Below, piece by piece: positions 46,523 to 60,596 of a stretch of DNA of 64,000 nucleotides. The position numbers and the translations under genes were made by a program. How positions within the stretch are numbered: position 1 is the first letter of the stretch; each line of letters starts with the position of its first letter. Under the pieces are notes generated by a model. The model ran no database searches. It was not told the DNA's origin and saw nothing but the letters and a program-made list of their open reading frames with translations. Origin of the DNA: Streblospio benedicti (Eukaryota > Annelida > Polychaeta > Spionida > Spionidae); NCBI GenBank assembly GCA_019095985.1, contig CM032667.1:36759557-36823556 (forward strand), written 5' to 3'.

Positions 46523-48330
46523 ACTGATTAAACATAACCCCTTTTCCCGTTTATAATGGCAGACAATCAGACCTGAAATGAGACATATAACACTATTGAC
46601 CTGACACACGAATCACAAGTCTAAAGGACTCAGATAGACTCATACCTTAGCCGGTAGCATGCACTTGTAGGTTTGAATATCACACTGTAACATGACTACA
46701 ATTAAGATTAAAGGAAAATATAGGGCGGATCATCACAGACATGTGAGGTAGAAAAAAAATACTCAACAGAAGTCGCTGGAACTAAGAAGTTGCGAATGTA
46801 CATGACTGGACCCGATTTAGGTGTGCATAGCCTAAAAATTGACATTTATTATTATATCTTGAAATTGATGCAAATTTTGAAGAAACAGTGACATGAGACA
46901 ATTTAAAAAACCTGTCGGACACAGACGCTTCGAATTCCCCACTTTTATTTTATCACTGTATTTGTAGTTCACAAAGTAAATTTACGTTTAGTAACCTACA
47001 ATTGTCTGAGATTAACACACATTTTTTTAAACTATGGGATGAAGATTGATCTTAAATACGGCCGGTGTCTGTCTCATCCCAAGGACCCTTTTGCCCCAAA
47101 AGGTGCGCCAAAAGTACATGTAAATAGATTTCTATCAACAATGTATGGCTATTTTGTGGCTAAGACAAGTAAAAGACAATATTTGGAAGTATCACACCTC
47201 ACGCGTCACAGATTTTGTATTCCCAGTTGGTAAAAGGCAGTGAATAATACAAAACATAGTTTCATGGATACACTAACTGATATGCATGTATTTGTCAAGA
47301 AAAGGCTAAAGTTTTTAAAACATTTTTGTAATGTTCATCAATACATAATTAAAAAGAGTTTCACACGCACGATGCAATATTTTACTCAACAAAAGTGAAT
47401 ACATTATTGACGATTTACTTGTATGTCAGCTGCAAACTTTACGCTTATAAATAAAGCACAAATAATAGTGTAACACATTGTCTTTTGTACTGGGTTCAGG
47501 ACAAAATGGTTGAATAGACGACTGCTATTGTATTATCATTCTAAATTATGGATTTACTGTACGCCAACATCCATTATAAATCAGGAACAAAAATGCTGTG
47601 TCAATAACTGACTGAATTTTATCATTTGTGAGTATTTAGTATTGTGCTGAAGTGACATTATGATGTCTTAATGAAAATGTCATGTCTTCGTGACTTTATA
47701 AGTTTATAGCATGTGATGTGGGTCAAATTATTTAAATGAGCGTATTGATGGTAGTTGGTTTTATTAGTAAACAAAATATACAACACTGTATCTTTCAAGC
47801 GATAGAAACGTACCTGATAGATTGAGACAAGGTTGACGAGTACTGGACTCATCATTTATTTACAAATCATTTAGATAAACAGATTCATGAAATCTCGCAT
47901 AACAATTGACAATACTGCACTTGTTTGAAGATTAAAGCAAACATCGCATTAGATTGGTTAAACGCTGTGACAGATCCATGTGTTCCTAGGAGGGAAGTGG
48001 TGGTCGTCGTGCACACTCGCTCAGAATATGGGCGCCTGTATCAATCACCAAGACAAACCAAAACAAGCTTGAATCAGCACATTATACATGGACATAAAAC
48101 GGCCCCACATAAAACTTCATTTTTACTCATAAGTCGAGCTTGTCAATTGAAATTGCTCTATAGCTATACAACGTATAATGTACAGGTGCTATATAAAACT
48201 GTTACTTGTCCATCGACCCGTACAGTGTGTATAAACAAATTCAAACAAGCAATTGTTTTTGTTACTTTTATATCTTTTCTTTTCCTAAAAGGTACGCCGC
48301 CTTTTCTTGAATCATCATAAGATTGCTATT
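46523..48330. other. Intergenic, nothing recognised
   Basis: AT-rich noncoding sequence. The 131-codon frame at 47925-48320 has no domain and no splice context. Confidence 0.4.
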
Positions 48331-48850
48331 GAACTTGCACAATGCTGTGACAATAGGAGAGTTGCGCCCAAAGACACATAGCTCATTGAAGAAGATGATG
48401 AATCGGTGACGTGCAAAGCGGCCCAGCTCAATAGATCTGATAACATTTCACAATTGCTCACATAGAGTGTGAATAGATAACATGTCAGCGTTAAAAGGTG
48501 GCAGATGCGGTATTGTGTGCACCCTTATTGAGCGCACAACGCCACCGATCCGCTCTATTGCTCTATAGAGAGAAGCTGTGTTTGTCCAAATCGAGGCGCA
48601 CAAAGCCCGCGTATTTGAAAACGAGGCTCGTACAATGTAATCTGCTGTCGTCTGCTTTGTGACGTTGTTTGACGCGCTTTTTATCGTCTTCAAAACATCT
48701 GTATTTACTGGCAGACGACATTGTGCTGTATGTTTACTCATTATCTGGCTTAGTGTGCGTCCGGAGCAGGTGCCATTCACGGCCGGGAGGGGGCAGTGCT
48801 AATTGAACGGACGCAGCTTCAAAGCTGCTGCTCCATGTTCAAACATCAAT
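48330..48850. promoter_or_regulatory. Enhancer-like block (candidate)
   Basis: A compositionally distinct, CpG-containing noncoding block with closely spaced SOX-type sites (ACAATG near 48341, ACAATAGG near 48350, CTTTGTG near 48655, CGTTGTTTG near 48664), an E box (CAGGTG near 48769) and a GCTAATTG homeodomain word near 48799. Regulatory function is inferred. Confidence 0.3.
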
Positions 48851-50050
48851 CGATCACAACAAATGGGGGGTAGATAGTGTAGTTTAAACATTGTAAGTGC
48901 TAATTGTGCAACTTGAGAATCGATGGAACTGTGGTTATCAATTATGTATCTTAGGTGTTCAATGAATCGTGTGGCTTATATTGAGTATACATGAGTTTGG
49001 TTCGAAGCATGACCCGTATTAAGTGTTAATGCCTAAACTTTATATCTGTCAATGATATCCACGGTTACACCACCGCGATTTTTCGCTAGCTTTATGATGT
49101 TTTACTTGTGGAATACATCAATATGACACACTTCAGGGCTGTTTATTAAACATATGTACTTTGACAAATATCAACAGAATATCAATTAAATCCCATCAAT
49201 TCAGTGCGATTCCAGATAAATGCGCCAAGCTGAAAATGTTATATGTATAGATTTCCTATTCAAAATTTACCATATTTTAACCAGGAAAAATGGTAAGACA
49301 AACTTATTCTTTGTCGTGTGTACACGAGCCTTTCGGTAAAGCCAGAGTGAGTAATATGATGGGGGGTGGGGGTGCCCTAATGTTGATAGTGTCCATGTAA
49401 GTGATTTTTCAAGATGGCGAGGTTTTATTCATGTTGTTCCCGACAGATTTATCAATAACAACACTATCATAAAAAATTTCATGCACGTCATTAACTCATA
49501 CATAAAAATTGAACCTTGCCTTTTTCAAGAATACACAATCATGCCCTTTTATTGTTTAGGATCTATAATAAATAGATTGAATCGTGTTGGCTATGGCAGC
49601 TTTCCTCAAATACACTAACATGACCACAGCAGAATAATACGTGCTTTAATTGTACGCATATGTGCGTATAAACCTGTTAGTAGGGCAATGATAGTTTGTT
49701 AATAAGATCACATGAATTCTTATGATTGGTGGAGTTGAGAATAGTGTACAACCAAGTTACTTACTGTACCTTTGGAAATGATCTAATCCACACTAATTCT
49801 TTTTCTTATCTCGATACACAATACCACATGGCAGCAAAATGTTTTGTAAAAATACACATAACATGTAACAGTGCTAACATGTTGCACTCATTGATTAAAG
49901 GTAATGAGGACGTTCACAGGCCAGTGATCATGAGGAAATACGTACTTGACCCCGATAATAAGCATATTATGTGCATGTAAGGTTCAATTGGGCCTCTGAT
50001 CTGTCCGAAATGCAAGACAGGGATCTGAAAAGCCACATTCTATCATTGCG
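48850..50050. other. Intergenic, nothing recognised
   Basis: AT-rich noncoding sequence. Confidence 0.45.
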
Positions 50051-50069
50051 TGCATAAATCACTACCAAT

Positions 50070-50300
50070 AACCCACGCTGATTGGTCGACCAGCGTGCTC
50101 AATTATACGATTTACACGTTGCTAATGGTTGACTGCACGTTACTAAGGACTGTAACGCGCATGCGCGGAAATCAGCAGGAGTAAACATTTTGACCCATCT
50201 TCCGATTTCCAACTAATATTAGTCTCGCGCAACACAGACCAACGTACAGCGAGCTCCACCACGTGGCCCCGTCAAAGCGAGGCTGGCTGGTCGAGTCTAA
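50070..50300. promoter_or_regulatory. CpG-rich islet with NRF-1 consensus
   Basis: CGCGCATGCGCG (50156-50167) is a perfect NRF-1-type palindrome. Nearby are an ATTGG (inverted CCAAT), the palindrome TGGTCGACCA (50083-50092) and a CACGTG. No open frame starts here. It could be an unannotated promoter or noncoding start site, or part of a repeat. Confidence 0.3.
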
Positions 50301-50675
50301 ACTAATATTTGACAAACTTATAGTTGTTGGATTTATTATTTCTTGGTGTCAAATCAATCGCATGTTGGTCTTTTATCATTCACAAATATTTTATATAGTG
50401 GATAATTTCGAAAGTAAGCTAAATTCAAAGGTTTAACTGAATACAGCCGCAGACGTTGCATGGCAATGAGAACGTTATGATATGATTTATTTTAAAATAA
50501 AAACGAATCAGACACTCATTTAGTGTGGGTTTTAGTCGTGATAGAATGGTATTTGACTACTCGATTGTTGTCTCAATCACTTCGTTCGGGTAAATCAGAC
50601 GTCAGCATGCTTAATTTCCCGATTGACACTCCAATCTCATGGTCAAATCCTACAATTTATAATTTACATCACTTC

Positions 50676-51186
50676 AGTCCGGCAGTCAAGTGCCAAAAAT
50701 TACCCGAACCCCTTTTTGTGAGTTAAAGTTTTTTCTCTCTTGATTATTCATCTAGAGGGTCTAAATAATGAATCACAGGTGGGTGTGAAGTTCTCACCCT
50801 TGAGAATTTTTTTTCAATTCACCATAATATCCAAAATGGCCGCCAAAACCTTAAATGTATCATTAATAATCAAAATGTTATTAGCAAGAATGTATTTTCA
50901 CGTAATGGCGACCATGAATATTGAAACAAAAATGTTAAACACAAATGCACTCCAATATAGCTAGATTGGCTAGACAGATTTGTTCTAGTACCTATATTGA
51001 CGGAGATATGGCCATTTTAAGGTTTTGGCAGCCATTTTGGACATTATGGTGAATTAAAAAAAAATGCTCAAGGGTGAGAATTTCACACCCACCTAGAATT
51101 CATTATATAGACCCTCTACGTGAATAATCAAGAGAGAAAAAAACTTTAACTCACTTAAATGGGTTTGACCCCCTGACTGCCGGACT
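50676..51186. mobile_element. 511-bp foldback element with ~180-bp inverted arms
   Basis: It begins AGTCCGGCAGTC and ends GACTGCCGGACT. The arms (about 50676-50855 and 51010-51186) are long inverted repeats sharing GTGAGTTAAAG, CTCTCTTGATTATTCA, GGTGGGTGTGAA and ACCATAAT.TCCAAAATGGC blocks. The central part is noncoding. A target duplication is not obvious. Confidence 0.8.
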
Positions 51187-51189
51187 ATG

Positions 51190-54100
51190 GTAGAGACATG
51201 TTGCGCAATGTATAATCTTTACATAGAACAGATCGCCGTTGTAATTAGACAATCTGTAAGCTCATAGACCTCCATAAAGACAGGAATAGACAGATCCAGA
51301 TGGCGCAAGCAGGCGTACCAACCAATTTTCATCCCCAAAACGTCATTTTGATATTTATTTTTTTTTGCATGTAGCTAATGCCCACGAGCTCTCGCACGTG
51401 TGAAGCCCGTGAGACCCAGTGATTGCTGCCACAGCCCTTTTTTATAAAAACCTGGATGTGCTAGTGGACACATTACTGTTAACATTCAAACATTCCATGT
51501 GGTAATACAGTGGACATTACCAGTTGTCACTTGATTGTGGGATGGTGAGACATGTTCAACAGTAATATATACTCTCTGTCAGTGACGTATATAATTGTTG
51601 TCGCCTGTTTGTTCATTGAAAACTATACTTATACTGGTCAAGGAGCCATCTAAAACACTCATTTTAATGAACAACACTGTGTTAATAACATATATCAAAT
51701 AGACGCAATAACATGATATGCTAAAAGAACTATTGAGTCACATAACATGCCATTCTTCATGTCAATATATTAGAACTAATATTTGATAGATAATATATCA
51801 TTATTGTCAGAATATATCATGCTGTCTATAAACAACAATAGACTAATTTATAAATAATTATGCCTGACAATTGTGAAAAAGGATCATTTAAATATTTAAT
51901 CACCCTTTATGTTTGCACCGATAAGTATGTAATATAAAACAGCTCAAAGCAATTAATAGTCGATTTATAGAATGGTCCCGATTTTTTTCCATATTTCAAG
52001 CCAATGAATTAAATCAAGTGAGGCAAACATGCACTAGGCTATTTATAAAGCTTTCAATATATTGCATTGTTAAAAAAATCAATGTATTTTCTCACGAACA
52101 CAATCAAATCACACTTGAATGAAACACAGCTATGCATATAACCCCCCGGACTAAGATCTATTCTTATTCTAATTGAGATCTCTACTCCACAATTGTAAGG
52201 AAAGCAATCTTCTATCAAAAGTCACCTTTGGCCTTGCTGAAAAGCTATGCATAATACAGAGACACCCAATCCCCAAATATACACACTGTTGACTGGACTT
52301 AAAGCACCCGCTTATTCATGCACAATCTTAATCTTCGCTTTCGCTCTTCGCAACCATGAGGACTGGTTAATAGGCAAAGATTAAGGTATTTACTCGCACA
52401 GATTCAGTGTCCCAAAACACAGATGATAGAATTACTCTTTTCACACCAAATATTTTCACCAAATATAGGTGATAATAGAAGAAAAGTGCCCAAATATCGC
52501 TCATTGTTGAGCGATAATAGGGGGTGAATGGTGTTAGTGGGAAAGTTGCAATTCGATAGCACTTGCACCTGTCTAGAGATCATGGAACAAATGGAGGGTG
52601 CAGCAAGACAAAGCTGGTGCTTTGAGAGCGTGTAAACAGCCAACGCCATGATTAAAGAAACAACATGGCGGTCGAGCATTAATTGCTTGTGGTGGGGCAT
52701 GGCAGGTTGGGATTAATATTGTGAACTGGCTTCAATGTCATGCTTGAATGCATTGAATTTCTCCAATATCAGTGACTTTAGTTGAGCTACGTTTATGGCA
52801 ATTGATCTGCAATGTGTTGCATTTAAAACAAAATTAGGCCGTTACCTGATCCTTTGTGTCTAATCTACTTTTTTTTTCAAATGTACACTTTCAAATTATG
52901 AAGACATTTCAGATGGCAATCAGATAACTAATTTACTTTGGTATTGTTAATAAACTACCCGGTTCAATTATCTTTGCCAATTTATGCGTGACACTCTATA
53001 ACAAAAAATCCAATATCTTAACCATCAATCTGAACAACGTAATTCAACTCCCTCACACATAGGACAAAGGTCATAAATCATAAAATATTCTTGTAATAAA
53101 TGACTATATGTCTATCATGATCTTCCGATGCATATGTTTCGTGTTGCATTGAAATCTCCATTGACTACAATTATACCTCTAACCCCTATGTAAAGTTGCC
53201 TCATTTTAATACACAAAGCATCACTATTTAACCAACAAAACCAGCAATTATCAACTTTTAAAGCTTCAGAGACCAGTTATTTATCAGTGCATTCTGTTGC
53301 AACCCCATATGTGTTTTGTTGCCGCCTGTTATAGAAGGAGAATTTATGTCGCATCACATGCACCCCGAAGTGCCATTATCACGAAAAAGCCTAATTATAA
53401 GGTGCAGAACATGTGAATAGGTAGCCATTGTGACCTCTCACCTAAATAGCCAAGTACCTCACAACAGCTTATTTTTACAACCATGACTCTAACAACAGGT
53501 CGCAATTGATTGAAACCCCTAATTGCCCCTTTCGCATAAAAGTTCATTTTTATCACCATACTGACTTTTCAAATATGTTGCAAAAGATTGAAAGCACATT
53601 TATTTTAATCACATCAGTATCCACACGTTGATATTCTTACCATTAAAACAAATTTCTTGCAAGGCCAATATATTAAAAATAAAACACTGGATATCAATTC
53701 GCTCGAGAGTTTGATAATTTTAACATCTAGACAAAGTAAAGGAGCACTCTAGAAGGTTCTCCCACATCCTAACAACAACCTGTTACCTGTATAAATGTAA
53801 ATTGCCACAACCGCTTTTGTCTCTATTCATCGTTGATTGACATATCACTTTGGCAGTCCTGTTTGGTAATGGCCTCTATTTCCTTTTGTAATAATTAAAT
53901 TGAAGCATCTTTGAAAGAAAAGTAAAAAAGCACATTATTTATGCCTGCGACGACCTTCTGTGTTCAAACACAGCTACGGGCAGGGGTCACGGTGTCAGGG
54001 GGTGAATTCGATGAACTCTGAAACACTAGCATGAGGAGGTTAGAATAATATGGCATTATTCATGTTGTGTTCCACCGTATGCAAACAAGTGCGTTAAGAC

Positions 54101-56035
54101 AATGTGTGATATTGACACTTAACGGTAATTTATTGATTATTTACAATTTCACGGTCGTTTTTAGTTGATTGGCATTATTATAGGTATACTTAATATCAAT
54201 GATACAAATCTAATATTTTGATAAAATTTACTTTACATTTCGCAAAATAAAAAAAAAAAATGTGGCATCAAACACCAGTGAAAAAGTAAACACAAATTGT
54301 AATGTATTCGATTAAGGGACTATGAACTCTTTACTTAGGATTTTATCAAACTTTGATTTTCTCACTCATTATTGCTTCAATTCTTACAAATTACACCTTA
54401 TTTTTGTAGATAATTATCTAATGACACAACATGTTTTGAATTGTATAGATTGATGAACATTTTTTATATATATAAAGCAATTAGTGAAAAAATTACAACT
54501 TTGCCTATGAAGCATATAACTGATAGTAAAACATCGAAATTACCAAAATCACTATTCAGTTACAAAATTTGCATATTTATATTTTTTAATATTTTTCCTC
54601 TTTATCATTTTACATGCATTTTAAGTTTTAAACCCACTTAGTTTCCAAATTTTCTTGCAAATCAATACAAAAACGTTCATAATTCATCAACGAAATAAAA
54701 AAAATCAAAATCCCCAGTAATTTTTTTCAGAATGCATACATCTTCAAATATATACACGTTTGTGAAAATTTGATTTCACGGTTAAAGAGAAATATAAAAA
54801 GAAAAATTCATTCACTATGCAAACTTAGTTTTGAGAAAATGGGCTTTAAACATGCCCAATCAATATACATTGACAGTAGTTGCTGTCTACAAAATGCATC
54901 ATACATGTGCAAGAAAAACTATTGATGATAAAAGGTTTATTTTAATAAGTTGTTGTTCTTTATCATTTATAGCATACAAAACATTGAAAATGTAAAAAAT
55001 TGAATATTTAGCCAATACAACCTTATATGCCTGCAAAGAATGAGTCATTATTTTTCACCCGCGTTGGTCTTCACAAAATGGGTTGTAATGGGAAAACTAT
55101 TGAAGTTAAAACGTTCATTTCAAAACATGTTGTTCTCCATAGTTTACAGTATAATAAATATTGACAAGCTGAAAATAGAATATTTTTTTCCCTTAAAGAC
55201 TTCATAGTACCCTTCATGTATATAGCTAGTATACAGTATAAATATGTCTCTACACGGTTTTTTTTCAACTATAATGTTTATTGTCAAAACTACTTAAAAA
55301 TATTAAACGACTTAATATTCTCTAAATTATAAACGTGTGAACACCTATATGCTATACACTACTTGTGAGAATAATGGAATGAAATATATTTTATGATCAT
55401 TACACAATGCACCCAGCACAATGCAAGTCAGGTAATTCCTGGCTTATTTGTATTTAAATCAAACTAATCAGTTGTAAGACTTTAGATTTATTAAAACAAT
55501 TTAATTACACCTGAAGGAATCATCTGCTTCATACATCTAGTTGAAATAAATAAATAAAAGTGCCCTAGGATTAGTTAGCAGTGCTTTCAATCATTGATAA
55601 TTGTATGAAGGTTCTTAACAAAAAGCAGTTGGTAGTGCCTTTGGTTACATAGATACCCTATAATGTAGACATAAGTTTCAAGTTTTAATATCATTTATGA
55701 TTAATGCTTAATGTATCACTGATACAATATTAAGAAAAAATATACTGTTAGTGTTGGCATGCACATGTACATCTTGCTGGCAATTGATGACGTTGCTCTA
55801 TCACGTTCAATGACTATACATAGCATTGTCTCACCAAACATACCCAGCATGTGACCTTAATAATTACCTAAACATGAACATTAGAATGGCATTATTCTCG
55901 TCTACCACAATGCTAATGATGCCTATTACCCTGCCATTCTATTCAGCTTCAAAAACATAAAGCATGCTAAGTACTTAAAATCATATTAAATATTACATGA
56001 ACATTTGTGACTTCCTTCAAAAGCCCATAGCAGGG
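51190..56035. other. Gene-poor flank, nothing firm
   Basis: AT-rich noncoding sequence. A perfect 9-bp hairpin TATCGCTCA-TTGT-TGAGCGATA lies at 52495-52516. Stretches near 52180-52400 and 53280-53960 look less simple but show no exon. Confidence 0.4.
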
Positions 56036-56039
56036 TATC

Positions 56040-56405
56040 CCACACCAATAAAAGCATGTAAGGACCAAATTTACCCAAGCCAAGCTGTGGGCCAAGGGCC
56101 CGGTCTATACACGCCCAACAGCACGTGAATTCCCCCGGTGAGCTCGCCCCGGGGCCAATTCGCGACCCATTCTTCGTGTCAAGCAGTTGGCTGTAATGTA
56201 TTTATTTGCCCCATTCTGTCATGAAAGGCAGGTAAGACGTTCAGCTCTTCATTCTGCCATTATAGGCGCACCTCGATGTATAGGGCCCAAGCTGGAGACC
56301 ACGAACCCTGCTGGGAGCTCCATTCAGGTCCCACAAGCGCCTTTGGGCTTGCTTTGTGGTGCGAGGGGAATCATGCGAACTAACATGGATAATATAATAG
56401 ATTAG
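56040..56405. other. GC-rich block, regulatory or exon-like
   Basis: A GC-rich patch (GGGCCAAGGGCCC, GAGCTCGCCCCGGGGCC) in AT-rich DNA. It carries a 72-codon plus-strand frame without a domain (56187-56405). CTTTGTGG- and CCATTATAGG-like words fit a regulatory block better than an exon. Confidence 0.25.
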
Positions 56406-57000
56406 TGTCTGCTTAATTGTGTGTTATTTTTATTTTGCCATGGTTGTATTGCCCAATGTTTGGTTTAGTTATTTTTCATCCAGAGGTGTCTACTGACCTA
56501 TTTTGTGATACAATCTTTAACATATAATTTTCTTCTATTTCACGTTAAAATTAGATTACACCTGCATATTTGTTTAACAGATATTTGGCGGATTTTTTAT
56601 TTGCTGTCTATCTTTGTCCATAGTCATTATTATTATTTTTATATTTAAACCTCTAGTTTTACCATGCATGTATCTATTTGTATTTACAGTTCTAAGCAGT
56701 CTCTTGTAATGTTGGTAGCTAATTAAATTTCACTTGTAATATTGTGGAGTTTGTGATGTCTGCCATCTCCAGAAGATTGACACCATCTCTTTTATATGCC
56801 ATACTGAAAGCTTGATTATTAAGTAATATGTGGCTGCATAATTTTCCATTAGCCTATATTATTTTGCTCAAAAAGCACATAGCGGACACCTATAAATTCT
56901 TGATTTGTAAGTAGCACTAAGATGTTCTTAAGTATCTTGTGATTCAAAGGTTGATATATGCTTACAAATCATACACTAATTCCATTTGCACCATATGCTA
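56406..57000. other. Intergenic, nothing recognised
   Basis: AT-rich noncoding sequence. Confidence 0.45.
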
Positions 57001-57520
57001 CCATTCAAACCTGAATTGAACCCCATCAAATGATTGCCCAGCAAACTTATTTTTACAAGATCCCATTATGAATATGTAAATACACAGGCTTGATGTGAGA
57101 ACATGCATGTTTCTAAGCGGGCTTAAGTCTCCTTTTCATTCTATTCAAGTCGACCACAATTGAGTATAGCAATCCAGGCAAAAGTTAGCCTAGCGTTATA
57201 CATTAATTTCAATTGTGGGACTTGATTGCTTGTTAGAATCACCTTTGTCCTCATATTCTGAATGTATTAATAGTTGTATCCCTCTGGCCATATAAGCTGA
57301 ATTAAATAGAGCTATTTATAAGAACCGACCTTGCGAGAATACACATGTTCTTCCCAAATAAAGGGTCCAATGCACCTCTGGGGTACATTAATCATTATTG
57401 GACAGACAGTAATTAACAATTACACTCAAGTGTCTAATGTGAAATATTTAGCACGTTGGTTAGGGCTAGTTTCAGTATAATGTGGGGTGATTGATCACCA
57501 TTGTATTGTAAGCGGCAAAT
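57000..57520. promoter_or_regulatory. Enhancer-like block with inverted ACAATTG sites (candidate)
   Basis: Noncoding, dense in factor-like words. CCACAATTGA (57154-57163) and its reverse complement (57209-57218) form an inverted pair. CTTTGTCC, TAATTAACAATTA and CTCAAGTG occur nearby. Regulatory role is inferred from motif density. Confidence 0.3.
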
Positions 57521-59690
57521 AGTAAATAAAATATCACACAACGTACGCAGTGTGCTTCATGCATATATTTTCTAGAAAACTTACAATCATCGTTGGCGTT
57601 TACCATAAAAGGACACCAATACCTGACACTTTACTTTTTAAGGCGACTTCAAAACACAGAGCATTGTATGCACTATGCAGGTAACAGAAAAAAACTTCAA
57701 AATCGTGGAATATATGGCCATACATTCTTTTTATTTCGATTCTGTAAACCGTTGGACAGTCGTCCTGACAACTGATATCGTGGGGATGATTCGCTTTTTC
57801 TTTCATTCGTCCCGTGGTTAATCAGTCATCTTTTGGTATCATACATTTATATGCTTCATTTCACATACAACCCCCTCTATGAAGAAGCAGACCGCGATAT
57901 ATTCACAAGTATAAGCAATGCTACTCATATACACTCCCTGAGCAGTAGTCAGTGATCCGTGGCTTTAATTTCCTAATATATGTTCTCATACCATCATAAC
58001 ATACCGCATTTCACACAAGTCTAGCAGTATTCTATAAGCAATTGTAACATATAGACGCTGAGTGAAAACTCATCAACAATAACTTTCACCACTGGTGAGT
58101 CAAAACAGACCGGATTGGAACTCAACCATCCATCCTTTGAGTACCCTGCCCTACCACAGGTCCTTGTCGCCTTCATTATCAGTATATTACGTGTGACCGG
58201 AACTGGCAGATCCAGTTTCTTGGAAAGTGTGGTAGAATCCAAGTGGCGTTGTATGCTGAATCGAAATCACATATGAAAAAAACACAATGAAAAAAAAATA
58301 ATTTGATGGGAATGTGGCGGCTTAGACTGGGGATATTAGTGTTGGTAATTAAAAAAACGACTGTTGGTTATTTACGTCTATATTTCCACTGTCGATGAGT
58401 TTTGATAACAGACAGTATCTTAATAAAAGAAAGAAGGCCGCGTTCATGCATATGTGCACACCATACAATACGTTCATTGTACTCGAATGTGTACACAAAC
58501 TTGTTGACTAGATCTCAAACGAAGACAAATTGACATATGCATACAAACAACCAGAAATAGCCATAATGGAACTGGGACCTTACCATAGGACAATAGGCAG
58601 CAACAATGACACTACAAAGCAATAATCCAATACATGTGCAGTGCGCAATGTACAGTACCTAAATATGGCACTTAGAACACGTATGATACACAATGCTGAT
58701 GAGCTCACGAACAGACGCACACCGTATACGTTAATTAATACATCACTAAGATTTCAAGTTCAGTAGATTTTACTGTATTGTGTACAATAGTGAGTTCTCA
58801 TTGAGTGTAGAGAATACAAACAGCATACATTGTTCACACATGAATGCCACTCCATTGTTAAGCTCGACAAAACTAGTAGTGACCATTTTAGCGGCGCACG
58901 AGCTTCAGTGGAACTTCTCTGAGCATACAGGTTAGTTCAAGAATTAACGTGAATATTGATATATTTCTTAATGTGTAACTCCAAGAGATTGCATTTCAAA
59001 ATCCATGCGAACGTGATAACTTATAAGATGGCGAAAGTGTCCCGATGCAGAAGGTTGCACTGTGCACAGAGAGCCCTTTTGAGTAGATCATTACCCATTG
59101 TTCACTCACACAATGCGCTGTCAATTGTACAGGAAACAATATACAAAGCACACTAATTAAAACTGCACAAACAATTCTGGGCACAAAGCATTTAGCAAAA
59201 GGACTGGCGTGGCAACAAAGGCTTTCTACGTATGTCCACTTATTATCTGAAAGATAGAGTATTCAGTTGCTGTATCAAATTACATAATACAATAGTATTT
59301 GTGAATGTGAAATAATGCCAGTTAACTATTTATCAACAATATGGAAAAGGTTTCAAATGAAAATGTTACAAGAAAGTGGAAAACACAATTGTCAATACGC
59401 CAGATATGGCTGGTGGTCATGGTGGTTGAACCAATCACGACCACGCGCGCTTAAATCTACAATACTATAACATCGTGATTATTAAAATGCATACTGCACT
59501 AATCAATTCAATATCTCATGAATGTTGTGTTCAATGTCACTTCTCTTGATATCATATGTTACTCAAAAAGCACGAATCAGTAAAAAAAAAAAAGGATTCT
59601 GTATGTTTGCACATTAATTTACTGTGCTGGAATTTTAAGTTAATCAAGTAAAGAAATCCATTGAAATCCATATGAAAATTTTGCACACAC
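57521..59690. other. Intergenic, nothing recognised
   Basis: AT-rich noncoding sequence. The open frames are short, overlap on both strands and have no domain. Confidence 0.4.
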
Positions 59691-59693
59691 GCT

Positions 59694-59930
<237 letters not shown>

Positions 59931-60596
59931 GCGAGCCCTTTTACTGGGCCAGAGTAAACAGGACACAGAAAATAGTCCACAGTGCTACTTTGTATTATTG
60001 TATAATCAGATGCTTAAAGTATAAAATAAATGACCCTAACACCGTGTATATTGATTATTAACAGTCACCATTAGTGAAACCCCCGATAATTTATCACGGT
60101 AACATGAACAGAAAATTTAAACAATAAGAACTTCTTCACATTGATTAACGTAAACTGGAACACATACCAGTGCAATAAGGACTTAAGGTTCACACTAGAT
60201 TTCACAAACAATAATAAGAAGCAATTTTGAATCAAATAAAATTAACCATATACCAGGTCATCCACATACGTAACATACGTGAGACTCTCATTGCATTTTT
60301 CTAACAACACTGCTGACAAGAACGCCATTGTTGTATTCCTACTTGTCCTTGTATATATAATTGACATTGTTGTGTATACCATATATTGTTGTATGTAAAC
60401 TGTGCGTCATACTGAGCCATAGTTGGCCACTACACGTTACCAAAGATCACACATTAGAAGACACGAGCCCCATAAATAGAAGTTATTACCATCTTGCACT
60501 GTTAGGAGCGTGGGATCCTTATGAATGGAGTGAAGAGGAAGAGCCAGGAGGGAGGAGGAGGGAGGCGATGATTGGGAGATCCCAGAACATTGCAAT
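59931..60596. other. Intergenic, nothing recognised
   Basis: AT-rich noncoding sequence. Confidence 0.45.
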
